The position numbers and the translations under genes were made by a program. Of a stretch of 35,020 nucleotides of DNA, positions 1 through 7,864 are shown in pieces (positions within the stretch are counted from its first letter, which is position 1; each line of letters starts with the position of its first letter). Origin of the DNA: Lentimicrobium sp. GTDB lineage: Bacteria; Bacteroidota; Bacteroidia; Bacteroidales; Lentimicrobiaceae. The notes under the pieces are model-generated. The model saw nothing but the letters and a program-made list of their open reading frames with translations. It did no database searches and had not been told where the DNA came from. The DNA lies in contig JAHYJC010000046.1 of NCBI GenBank assembly GCA_019429275.1, forward strand, positions 1 to 35,020, written 5' to 3'.

Positions 1-23
1 TTATTAATCGAAACATTCAAAAA

Positions 24-1151
24 ATGATAGACAAATACACGAATAAAATCTTGAAAGGCGACTGTTTGGAATTATTCAAGAACATTCCTGATAATTCTGT
101 TGATGTTACCTTTGCTGACCCCCCATTCAATTTAAAAAAGAATTATACAAGTTATGGTGACAGCCTTGAATTTCAAGAGTACTTGGATTGGTGCGAAAAG
201 TGGATTTCAGAAATGGTTAGAGTAACAAAACCAACTGGTTCTATTTTTTTACATAATATCCCAAAATGGTTAACCTACTATGCTACCTATTTAAACAAAT
301 TTGCAAATTTCAAGCATTGGATATCTTGGGATGCTCCAACAGCACCAATGGGTAAATCTTTACAACCTTCACATTATGGGATTCTATTCTATACAAAAGA
401 AGCAAAAGGAGCAAAAATCAATGAATTAAGACATCCACATAAACGTGATAGAAAACAAGGTTATTTATGGAAAGATTACGGTGGAAAAAAAGATCAGCTA
501 CATCCATTTGGGCCATTGGTTTCTGATGTTTGGACAGATATTCATAGAATAAAACATAACACAAAAAGAGACCCGCATCCTTGTCAGTTACCTATTCATC
601 TAATGGATAGATTAATTTTATTGACTACTGATGAAAATGATATTGTTCTTGACCCATTTTCAGGTACGGGGACAACGGCTATTTCGGCAAAAAGACTTGG
701 TAGAAAATATATTGGATTTGAATTAGACAAAAAATATGTAGAAATATCTCAACAAAAGCTTGAAAGGACAGAACCTAATTATAAATTAGGTGAAAGTTGG
801 GTGAGTTTTTATCTGAATGATATTGTTACAATTAAAAATAATGACTGGAATAATCTTGCAAAATACTTTTCTATCCCGAATCCATTAAGGAATATTGATT
901 TTGAACGTGTAAAATTAATTGACAAAAAATTAATACCGAAAGAGCCTAATATAGAAAAAGGTGTCTTTGAAAACGAAAACAAGGCAACAGAAAAACCATC
1001 AAGTATAAATGGAAAGGAAATTATCGAGATTGAAAGCCCAACGCTAAGTCAAGCACATTTGCAAGTAGCACTAGCCAACCTAAAACCAAAACCTGCAAAA
1101 GAGCTTGCCTTCCCAAACGCACAGACAGAAATGTATGCAGCAAAAAAATAA
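24..1151 (+). CDS. Site-specific DNA methyltransferase, beta class, probably N6-adenine
   Basis: Transfers a methyl group from S-adenosylmethionine to DNA. The catalytic motif IV DPPF lies at residues 32-35 and comes before the cofactor motif DPFSGTGTT at about 210-218. That order (IV before I) defines the beta class, and DPPF rather than SPPY favours N6-adenine. After the methylase core (to about residue 265) there is a roughly 110-residue tail of unknown function. The last 30 or so residues are encoded by a copy of a hairpin repeat found elsewhere between genes (1053-1106), so the natural 3' end may have been extended by a repeat insertion. The start ATG sits 23 bases from the window edge. 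No cognate endonuclease follows, so it is either an orphan or its partner lies upstream of the window. Family certain; base specificity moderately sure. Confidence 0.9.
   Translation: MIDKYTNKILKGDCLELFKNIPDNSVDVTFADPPFNLKKNYTSYGDSLEFQEYLDWCEKWISEMVRVTKPTGSIFLHNIPKWLTYYATYLNKFANFKHWISWDAPTAPMGKSLQPSHYGILFYTKEAKGAKINELRHPHKRDRKQGYLWKDYGGKKDQLHPFGPLVSDVWTDIHRIKHNTKRDPHPCQLPIHLMDRLILLTTDENDIVLDPFSGTGTTAISAKRLGRKYIGFELDKKYVEISQQKLERTEPNYKLGESWVSFYLNDIVTIKNNDWNNLAKYFSIPNPLRNIDFERVKLIDKKLIPKEPNIEKGVFENENKATEKPSSINGKEIIEIESPTLSQAHLQVALANLKPKPAKELAFPNAQTEMYAAKK
1053..1106 (+). repeat. Hairpin repeat, copy 1 (inside the methyltransferase 3' end)
   Basis: This copy starts GCACATTTGCAAG, contains AGCCAAC and AACCAAA, and ends TGCAAAAGAGCTT. 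It matches two intergenic copies at 2709-2763 and 14309-14364. The stem is degraded here (TTTGCAAGT against ACCTGCAAA) and the sequence is read as protein. The other two copies form perfect stems. Confidence 0.75.
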
Positions 1152-1186
1152 AAGGCAGAATGACGAAAGACAAGAACGGCCAGCTT

Positions 1187-1315
1187 GTAACAGGCGGTAT
1201 ATTTTATTGCCGAGATAGTGCGTATTTCAGCGTTTCTGCATCTAATAAACTTTCGTGTAACTTGACAGGGCAGTGCTTCGAAATCGGCAACAAAAACATA
1301 CCGCCGACCGTTGGC
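1187..1315 (+). repeat. attC-like imperfect palindrome, site A
   Basis: The left end is GTAACAGGCGGTAT and the right end is ATACCGCCGACCGTTGGC. Paired arms are GGCGGTAT (1193-1200) with ATACCGCC (1298-1305), and TTGCCGA (1207-1213) with TCGGCAA (1284-1290). The interior stretch TGTAACTTGACAGGGCAGTGC followed by TTCGAAATCGGCAAC is almost the same as in site C (14533-14660). It lies just after the methyltransferase gene and in the same orientation as the other three sites. The shape (imperfect long stem with a conserved GTT-type right end) resembles integron attC sites, but the R-box does not fit GTTRRRY strictly. Confidence 0.65.
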
Positions 1316-1340
1316 GGTCATGCTGAAAAACCCTACCAAT

Positions 1341-1877
1341 ATGATAAGTAACGAGAAAATAGAATCAATTTTAATAAATCAAGGATTGTCTGATTACAAA
1401 TGGATAAATCCCAAAGAAATTGTTGTTGCTCATTGGGTCAGAGTGAAATGTACTTATGGATGTAGTGATTATGGATTAGGAACTTGTCCTCCTAACACCC
1501 CATCGGTAAATGATTGTGATAGTTTTTTCAAGGAGTATAAGAGCGGATTGATAATAAGATAAGACAAATTTGCAGATAAAACTTCTTATCCATCAGATTG
1601 GTCAAGAGAAATGACAAATAAATTATTGGATATTGAGCGTGAGATTTTTTTAACTGGATATCATAAAGTATTTTTACTTAATCAGTCATGCTGTTCACTG
1701 TGTAAGGATTGTTCACACAACAGAATAGATTGTAAAGATAAATCAAAATCAAGACCGAGTCCAGAGAGTTTTGCTGTAGATGTTTATGAAACTGTTAAAA
1801 AGGTAGGATTAGAGATAAACGTTGTTTATGAAAATCCGGCAGAAATAAATAGAATAGCGATATTACTAATTTATTAA
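1341..1877 (+). pseudogene. DUF2284 metal-binding protein gene with one in-frame stop
   Basis: Reading from ATG 1341 gives a DUF2284-like N-terminal half with WVRVKCTYGCSDYG and a GTCPPNTP motif. It stops at TAA 1560-1562. The same frame then continues without a break through residues such as CCSLCKDC and KSRPSPESFAVDV to TAA 1875-1877. Together the halves give 178 codons, the usual size of this cysteine-rich family, and the family motifs are split across the stop. The second half could only restart at ATG 1611, after essential sequence. The simplest reading is a single nonsense mutation (for example TAT to TAA); readthrough or a sequencing error are alternatives. Its function is not known beyond predicted metal binding. 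The next gene begins about 40 bases downstream. Confidence 0.75.
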
Positions 1878-1919
1878 AATAACGACACCAAATAACTAAC
1901 TTTTGTATTGAGTAGTATA

Positions 1920-2405
1920 ATGAGACGAGTAAAACAAGAAATAACGGACAAGAAAATAATTGATGAGATATTATCCACATCTGATATATGTCGATTAGGC
2001 TTTATTGATATGGACAGACCATATATTCTGCCATTTAATTATGGATATAAAGATGAATTTATTTATATCCATTGTGCTAATGATGGTAAAAAGATTGACC
2101 TGATAAAGAAAAACAATACAGTTTGTATTGAGATTGAGCAAATTGCTAAGATAGAACGATACGAAAAGGCCTGTAAATGGGCAACGACATATCGTTCAGT
2201 AATAGGATATGGAAAAGTTGAGATAATTACTGATTATGAGCAAAAACGGCAAGGATTAGATGTAATAATGAAGCACAATGGAGCTAATTTTTCACATGAT
2301 TTAAATTATGAAAAAAATCAGGTAGATGCGATGTCAATTTTAAAAGTTGAGATTACGGAGATGTCTGGAAAACAATCAAGTAATTGGAATGAAAATAAAG
2401 AATAA
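1920..2405 (+). CDS. Pyridoxamine 5'-phosphate oxidase-fold protein, NimA-like
   Basis: A 161-residue split-barrel flavin-binding protein of the Nim/PNPOx-like family. Recognisable features are the N-terminal MRRVKQEITD start, CRLGFIDMDRPYILPFNYGY, and the stretch around HCANDGKKIDLIKKN followed by CIEIE. This pattern is typical of the 5-nitroimidazole reductase (Nim) group and related small flavoproteins. The substrate cannot be read from sequence and drug resistance should not be assumed. An in-frame TTG at 1908 would add four residues. ATG 1920 is preferred because MRR is the usual family start. It lies about 40 bases after the broken DUF2284 gene and just before palindrome site B, so the two genes look like one transferred unit. 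Confidence 0.8.
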   Translation: MRRVKQEITDKKIIDEILSTSDICRLGFIDMDRPYILPFNYGYKDEFIYIHCANDGKKIDLIKKNNTVCIEIEQIAKIERYEKACKWATTYRSVIGYGKVEIITDYEQKRQGLDVIMKHNGANFSHDLNYEKNQVDAMSILKVEITEMSGKQSSNWNENKE

Positions 2406-2417
2406 AAAGCACGAACC

Positions 2418-2546
2418 GCCAACATCGTGTATAAAACATTGGGGTTTAAGTGGTTAATTCAATCGTTCTGCCCCGCATCGGCGTTTGTGGCGGCGGATAG
2501 GAACGAAGCCCGCAATCCCCAACGTTTAATACACGCAACCGTTGGC
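2418..2546 (+). repeat. attC-like imperfect palindrome, site B
   Basis: Outer arms GCCAAC (2418-2423) and GTTGGC (2541-2546) are perfect complements. Next, CGTGTAT (2426-2432) pairs with ATACACG (2529-2535), and TTGGGG (2439-2444) pairs with CCCCAA (2517-2522). The right end reads CACGCAACCGTTGGC, matching the right ends of sites A and C. It lies 12 bases after the Nim-like gene, in the same orientation as the other sites. Confidence 0.65.
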
Positions 2547-2708
2547 AACAAGTGTAAAAAGACAGACGAGCAGACAGATACGATATTGACAAAATTAAAA
2601 TAAGAAAGGATTTAGCTTTTTGACAGGACAGTGCAAATTTGATGGAAATTTATTTTGTTTTTTTCTTCCCCCGCAAAAAAAGAAGAAAGAAACCCCACCC
2701 ACATTGCA

Positions 2709-2763
2709 GCACATTTGCAAGCCCCACGAGCCAACGCTCAAAACCAAAGCTTGCAAAAGAGCT
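2709..2763 (+). repeat. Hairpin repeat, copy 2
   Basis: TTGCAAGC and GCTTGCAA form a perfect 8-bp stem around a loop of about 27 bases containing AGCCAACGCTC. It is closely related to copies at 1053-1106 and 14309-14364, and lies upstream of the hsdM promoter. Confidence 0.75.
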
Positions 2764-2795
2764 GCAATTTTGCTTACGCACCCGTGCTAAATTGT

Positions 2796-2803
2796 TACTT
2801 TTG
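2796..2803 (+). promoter_or_regulatory. Bacteroidota-type -7 box (TACTTTTG) upstream of hsdM
   Basis: TACTTTTG fits TAnnTTTG and lies 33 bases before the hsdM ATG. A TTTG at 2769-2772 could be the -33 element, although the 23-base gap is a little long. It probably drives the whole six-gene operon. Confidence 0.5.
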
Positions 2804-2836
2804 AGAAATGAATAAACGAATTGGAATTAAGATATA

Positions 2837-4909
2837 ATGCAAGGAAAACAACTTAGAAAATTAGAAGCTGAACTTTGGAGAGCAGCCGACCAGTTAAGAG
2901 CAAACAGTAAACTGACAGCAACGGAATATTCGATGCCTGTTCTCGGATTGATTTTTTTGAGACATGCTTACAACCGTTTTCAGAAAGTAAAAATTGAAGT
3001 TGAGAAAACCTTGCCATCGCATCCTCAAAGAGGCAAACGACCTTTGACCAAAAAGGATTTTGAAGAGCAAAATTCAATGTTCTTACCTGAGAAATCTCAG
3101 TTTGATTATTTGGTATCATTGCCCGAAAGTGCCGACATTGGCGAAGCCATTGACAACGCAATGAAACTGATTGAGGACGAATACGACAACCTCAAAGGGG
3201 TTTTGCCCAAGAACTTTTCCATTTTCAGTAAAGACCTTTTGCGGGAATTGCTCCGCATTTTCAATAAAGAAGTATTGCAAAAAGCTGAAGGCGATTTGTT
3301 CGGAAAGATATATGAATATTTCCTTGGCAAATTTGCCATGACAGGAGCTCAAGAAGGCGGAGAGTTTTTTACACCTATGAGTTTGGTGCAAACCATTGTA
3401 AATGTAATTGAACCAGACCACGGTATTGTATTTGACCCTGCCTGCGGCAGTGCGGGTATGTTTGTTCAAACAGGTTATTTCATAGAAAGCGAAGGACTGA
3501 AACCCGCCGAAAAAGTTACGTTTTACGGACAAGAAAAAGCCGACCTCAATACCAAACTGGCAAAGATGAACTTAACCGTTCACGGACTGGAAGGTAATAT
3601 ACAAGAAGGAAATACTTTTTACGAAGATAAACACAACCTTGTGGGTGGTGCTGACTTTGTTATGGCAAATCCACCGTTTAATGTGGATGGTGTGGACAAA
3701 GCCAAAGATGCCGTAAAGAAAGACCTTCGTTTGATGATAGACGGCAAAGTAAACCTGCCGAAAAACGACAACGCCAATTATTTGTGGATTCAGTATTTCT
3801 ATAACTATCTAAAACCAACAGGCAGAGCGGGTTTTGTAATGGCTTCGTCTGCCAGCGATGCTGGGCATAGCGAAAAGGACATTCGGGAAAAATTAGTTAA
3901 AACTGGTGCAGTTGATGTGATGATGGCTATTGGCAACAACTTTTTCTATACCCGTTCATTGCCTTGCACACTATGGTTTTTTGACAGAGCAAAAGAGCAA
4001 GATATTGAAAGAAAAGACAAAGTGTTGATGCTCGATGCCCGAAAAATTTACCGCAAGGTAACCAGTAAGGTAAACGACTTTAGCCCCGAGCAATTGCAAA
4101 ACCTCATTTGCATTGTAAACCTGTACAGAGGCAATATCCAAAAATTTGAAAGTACCGTAAAAAGATATTTGCAAATTTCTGCCGACTTAGCAAAAGAAAC
4201 AGCCAAAGCAACAACCGAACTGCAAAAGCAATTACAAAAGGTAATGAAAACTGTTTGTGATTTTGCAACCAAATACGCTAAAGAAAACAAAGAGGCACAA
4301 GCCTTTGTAGATGCCCTGAACATAGAAGAAACCGCAAGCATTTACGAGCAGCAAAACAAACTGATTGCCGAAGCGAAGAAGGCAAAACCCAACATTGAAG
4401 TTTTAGAAAGTATTGCCCACTTGTGCAAAGCACTTCGCAAACCACAAGATAAATTAATTAAACAATTGCTTGATGCTATTAGCACAGCAGCAAAAGAATA
4501 CCAACTAAACAAAAACAAAGACTGGAAAGAGTTGAACCTAAAAGAACAACTCGACCAACTGAAAGCCCTGCAACAGCAACTTAGTGGCAACCCCGATGAA
4601 GACGAATTGGGTTTATTGCACGAAACAGAATATTTCTATAAACAGGCTCATTGGCTTACAAGCCGTTTCCCCGAAGGTATTTACACCGATGTGGAAGGGC
4701 TTTGCAAAGTAGTAACCCAAGCAGAAATTGAAGCCAAAGACTGGAGCCTAAGCCCAGGCAGATATGTAGGTGTAGACACCGCCACCGATGATGATTTTGA
4801 TTACGAAGAACGCCTGAACGAAATACACATTGAGTTGGAAGGATTAAACGAAGAAGCAATTTCTTTGGCTAAAACTATTTCTGAAAACTTTAAAGAGTTG
4901 GCGATATGA
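2837..4909 (+). CDS. hsdM: Type I restriction-modification methyltransferase subunit HsdM
   Basis: Modification subunit of a type I complex (HsdM2S, or R2M2S with HsdR), methylating adenine at the site chosen by HsdS. The N-terminal helical HsdM domain starts at LRKLEAELWRAADQLR. Cofactor motif I is FDPACGSAGMF at about residue 198 and catalytic motif IV is NPPF at about 278. At 690 residues it is longer than the common size of about 500. The extra length is a lysine/glutamine-rich, helix-forming region at about 430-600, probably coiled coil, lying before a conserved C-terminal segment with SLSPGRYVGVD. The ATG overlaps nothing upstream. The stop overlaps the hsdS start by four bases (ATGA), indicating translational coupling. 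Confidence 0.95.
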   Translation: MQGKQLRKLEAELWRAADQLRANSKLTATEYSMPVLGLIFLRHAYNRFQKVKIEVEKTLPSHPQRGKRPLTKKDFEEQNSMFLPEKSQFDYLVSLPESADIGEAIDNAMKLIEDEYDNLKGVLPKNFSIFSKDLLRELLRIFNKEVLQKAEGDLFGKIYEYFLGKFAMTGAQEGGEFFTPMSLVQTIVNVIEPDHGIVFDPACGSAGMFVQTGYFIESEGLKPAEKVTFYGQEKADLNTKLAKMNLTVHGLEGNIQEGNTFYEDKHNLVGGADFVMANPPFNVDGVDKAKDAVKKDLRLMIDGKVNLPKNDNANYLWIQYFYNYLKPTGRAGFVMASSASDAGHSEKDIREKLVKTGAVDVMMAIGNNFFYTRSLPCTLWFFDRAKEQDIERKDKVLMLDARKIYRKVTSKVNDFSPEQLQNLICIVNLYRGNIQKFESTVKRYLQISADLAKETAKATTELQKQLQKVMKTVCDFATKYAKENKEAQAFVDALNIEETASIYEQQNKLIAEAKKAKPNIEVLESIAHLCKALRKPQDKLIKQLLDAISTAAKEYQLNKNKDWKELNLKEQLDQLKALQQQLSGNPDEDELGLLHETEYFYKQAHWLTSRFPEGIYTDVEGLCKVVTQAEIEAKDWSLSPGRYVGVDTATDDDFDYEERLNEIHIELEGLNEEAISLAKTISENFKELAI

Positions 4910-6045
4910 AGTGGGAATTAAAAACACTTAATGAGTTAGGATATGTTGGTAGGGGCAAGTCAAGGCATCGGCCAAGAAACGCAGAACATCTATATGGAGG
5001 TATTTATCCACTTATTCAAACAGGTGATATTCAAAAGGCAAATTTCTATATTACTGAGTATTCACAAACATATAGTGAAGATGGACTAGCCCAAAGTAAA
5101 TTGTGGAATCAAGGAACAATGGTTATTTCTATTGTTGGAGCGAACACAGCAGAAACTGCTATTCTTGGATTTGACGCTTGTTTCCCTGATAGTGTAATTG
5201 GCTTTATTCCTGATAAACAGAAAGCTGACGTTAAATTTGTAAAATACAATTTAGAATACCTAAAAAGTCATTTAAAAAGCATTTCCGAAGGGACAGCGAG
5301 AGAGAATTTGAGTCTTGAGAAATTACTATCAATTAAAATTCCAACTCCACCTTTAAATATTCAACAAAAAATATCATCAATTTTAACTGGTTATGATGAT
5401 TTGATTGAGACCAATTTGAAGCGTATAAAATTGTTGGAGGAAAAATTGATGATTGAGTATTCTTTTTTGGAAGATGAATCTAAAAATCTTAAAGAGTATG
5501 AATTTTCAAATTTTGTAACATTTATTAAAGGTATAGAGCCTGGCAGTGAAAGCTATTTATCTGAGAGATTAGAAGGAACAATACCGTTTATCAGGGTTGG
5601 TGATTTAAGTAAAAGAAATTCGGAAATATTTATTGAGCAAAACAAATCAAAAGGTATTATCTGTAATCCTAATGATGTCTTAATTTCAATGGATGGGACA
5701 GTAGGGATTGTAAGATATGGCCTTTGCGGGTGCTACTCATCTGGTATTCGTAAAGCTGTTTCAAATGGAGTTTTGAATAACGCATTTATTTTTTGCTACC
5801 TATCATCCAGTAAAATTCAAGGTGTAATTTATTCTCACTCTAAGGGTTCGACAATACAGCACGCAGGTAGTTCAATAAATCATTTTAAAATTAAACTACC
5901 GAAAGAATTTTCTTTAGAAAATTTCATTAGGCTTTCAAATCCAATTTACGATTTAATGAAAAATCTGTTAATGCAAAACATAAAACTTAGAGAGGCACGA
6001 GATATTTTATTACCCAAATTAATGAACAGACAAATAGAAGTATAA
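4906..6045 (+). CDS. hsdS: Type I restriction-modification specificity subunit HsdS
   Basis: DNA-recognition subunit that sets the target of the HsdM/HsdR complex. It has two target-recognition halves. The first ends with PTPPLNIQQKISSIL followed by the helical spacer DLIETNLKRIKLLEEKL (about residues 145-180). The second ends with the spacer near LREARDILLPKLMNRQIEV at the C-terminus. The 379-residue length fits a complete two-domain HsdS. The recognition sequence cannot be predicted by eye. It starts inside the hsdM stop codon and ends four bases before the OLD-type gene, so it sits in the middle of a coupled operon. Confidence 0.93.
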   Translation: MKWELKTLNELGYVGRGKSRHRPRNAEHLYGGIYPLIQTGDIQKANFYITEYSQTYSEDGLAQSKLWNQGTMVISIVGANTAETAILGFDACFPDSVIGFIPDKQKADVKFVKYNLEYLKSHLKSISEGTARENLSLEKLLSIKIPTPPLNIQQKISSILTGYDDLIETNLKRIKLLEEKLMIEYSFLEDESKNLKEYEFSNFVTFIKGIEPGSESYLSERLEGTIPFIRVGDLSKRNSEIFIEQNKSKGIICNPNDVLISMDGTVGIVRYGLCGCYSSGIRKAVSNGVLNNAFIFCYLSSSKIQGVIYSHSKGSTIQHAGSSINHFKIKLPKEFSLENFIRLSNPIYDLMKNLLMQNIKLREARDILLPKLMNRQIEV

Positions 6046-6049
6046 AATT

Positions 6050-7864
6050 ATGAGATTAAAAGAAGTTACAATACATAATTTCAGAGGTTATTCAAGCCGA
6101 ACAACTTTGCCTATAGACAAGTGTATTACTGGTTTTGTTGGCAAAAACGACAATGGGAAATCGAGCATCCTCGAAGCTTTGGCAGTTTTCTTTAACTGTG
6201 ATTCCGTTTCTTTAGAAAAAGACGATTTTTATATAGGCCAGCCGAATTGCTTGATTGAAATTACATGTACGTTTGACAATCTGCCCGCAGAAGTTGTTAT
6301 TGACGAAACAAATCCCACAAATTTGGCTGATGAACATCTGCTAAATGTGAATGGGGAATTGCAAATTAAAAAGGTTTATAAAAGAACCCAGTTAAAAGCA
6401 CCAACTGTATTTGTTGTTTCTCAACACCCGACAACTGAAAACTATAACGACCTTCATAAACTCGATTTGAAAGGGTTAAAAGCGAGGGTTGCTCAATTAA
6501 CCGTAAATGCTGATGCAATTGATGATAAAAGAAGAAGCGCTTCATGGAGAAATTCAATTTGGAATCATTGTGATGAACTTAGAATTGAAAATGTTGATTT
6601 AGATATTAGTGAATTTGCTGGCGATTCAAAAAAACTACAAGAAAAAATTCAGTCGCTCCTACCATTATTTGAAATATTTAAAGTAGATAGAGAAAATAAA
6701 GATAACGACCCTGTTGCAAAATCACCACTACAAGAAGCAGTTGACTTAGCAAAAAAAGAATTTTCTGACCGTATTTTACAATTAGAGCAAGAAATTAAGG
6801 ATAAGGTTATTGAAAGAGCAAATCTTACAATTGAAAAGCTCAAAGAAATGGATTCTTCGCTTGCTCAGGCATTATCACCAAAATTTAAATCACCGCCCAA
6901 ATGGTCATTTGATTTTTCAATTGATGGCGACGATGGAGTTCCGATAAATAAAAGAGGTAGCGGTGTAAAGCGTTTGATTTTATTAAACTTTTTCAGAGCG
7001 GAAGCAGAAAGAAAAGTAGCTTCACAAAATGCACCTTCTGTAATTTATGCTTTTGAAGAACCTGAAACTTCTCAACATCCCAATTATCAAGAAATGCTAA
7101 TTGAGGCATTTATAAGATTAGGACAAAAAGATAACTGTCAGGTATTACTCACAACCCACGTTCCAGCTTTAGGAGCAATGCTTCCAATTGAAGGGTTACG
7201 CTTAGTAAGAAAAACAGAACATGGGCCAATTGTAGAATATGGGAATGACGATATTATAGAGGAAATTGCCAAAACACTTGGAGTTTTGCCTGACCCAATT
7301 CCTAAAGGTGCACAAGCATTATTACTTGTTGAAGGTCCGGGAGATGTTGTTTTTTTTAAACATACATCAGAATTATTAAAGCAAAACGGACATATTCCCC
7401 ATTCGTTTGCCGAAAAAAATATTGCACTTGTAATAATGGGTGGTTGTGGTACTTTAAAGCATTGGCGGACAAAAAAAATTGCAGAGCAATTTGAAGTTCC
7501 ATACGGTGTATTTTTAGATGCAGACTTAACTAACCCAGTAAACTCACGTGTTAATAATGAACACATAACCGAACTAAGAGCGGAAGGCAAGAAAGCACAC
7601 ACAACAAAGAAAAATGAAATTGAGAATTATCTTGATGTAGCTGTTCTTGGCTTGCCTGCGGGGACAGTAAATATTACAGACACAAGTGATGCAAAGAAAG
7701 ACATTGCAAATGCAAAGCAAGTTCGACCGACAGAAGTAATGGAAAGATACTGGCCTTTAATGACAATAGAACAAATCCGTGCAAGTGAAATGTTTAACGA
7801 TGGCGTAAATTATAGATTTGAGTTAACTGAAATAATAAGTGACTTTTTAACAATGGTTCCATGA
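6050..7864 (+). CDS. OLD-family ATP-dependent endonuclease (ABC-type ATPase plus TOPRIM)
   Basis: A 604-residue protein with an SMC/ABC-like ATPase followed by a TOPRIM nuclease domain. The Walker A motif GKNDNGKSS is at residues 31-39. The segment SGVKRLILLNFFRAEAE probably contains the signature helix, and Walker B is FEEPETSQHP at about 335-344, followed by LLTTHVPALG. The TOPRIM acidic residues are seen in LLVEGPGD (Glu about 428) and FLDADL (Asp about 490 and 492). Families of this type (OLD, GajA, Ptu-like ATPases) act in phage defence and DNA-end processing. It lies four bases after hsdS, and its stop overlaps the next start (ATGA). It resembles GajA of Gabija in layout, but the neighbouring helicase is RecQ-like rather than UvrD-like. 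Confidence 0.9.
   Translation: MRLKEVTIHNFRGYSSRTTLPIDKCITGFVGKNDNGKSSILEALAVFFNCDSVSLEKDDFYIGQPNCLIEITCTFDNLPAEVVIDETNPTNLADEHLLNVNGELQIKKVYKRTQLKAPTVFVVSQHPTTENYNDLHKLDLKGLKARVAQLTVNADAIDDKRRSASWRNSIWNHCDELRIENVDLDISEFAGDSKKLQEKIQSLLPLFEIFKVDRENKDNDPVAKSPLQEAVDLAKKEFSDRILQLEQEIKDKVIERANLTIEKLKEMDSSLAQALSPKFKSPPKWSFDFSIDGDDGVPINKRGSGVKRLILLNFFRAEAERKVASQNAPSVIYAFEEPETSQHPNYQEMLIEAFIRLGQKDNCQVLLTTHVPALGAMLPIEGLRLVRKTEHGPIVEYGNDDIIEEIAKTLGVLPDPIPKGAQALLLVEGPGDVVFFKHTSELLKQNGHIPHSFAEKNIALVIMGGCGTLKHWRTKKIAEQFEVPYGVFLDADLTNPVNSRVNNEHITELRAEGKKAHTTKKNEIENYLDVAVLGLPAGTVNITDTSDAKKDIANAKQVRPTEVMERYWPLMTIEQIRASEMFNDGVNYRFELTEIISDFLTMVP

Larger units (their letters stand above)
2547..2836. other. Intergenic stretch before hsdM
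   Basis: No gene is visible in these 290 bases. It contains TGACAGGACAGTGC at 2621-2634, which matches the interior of palindrome sites A and D and may be a decayed fifth site. It also holds a pyrimidine/purine-rich run around 2655-2690, hairpin repeat copy 2 and a TAnnTTTG promoter box. Confidence 0.6.

Noticed and set aside
1049-1339. Minus-strand reading frame over palindrome site A
   Set aside because: It overlaps the methyltransferase end and the palindrome; the translation is cysteine/phenylalanine-rich noise.
1560-1562. Stop-codon recoding in the DUF2284 gene
   Set aside because: No nearby structure or known recoding of TAA supports it; a nonsense mutation is simpler.
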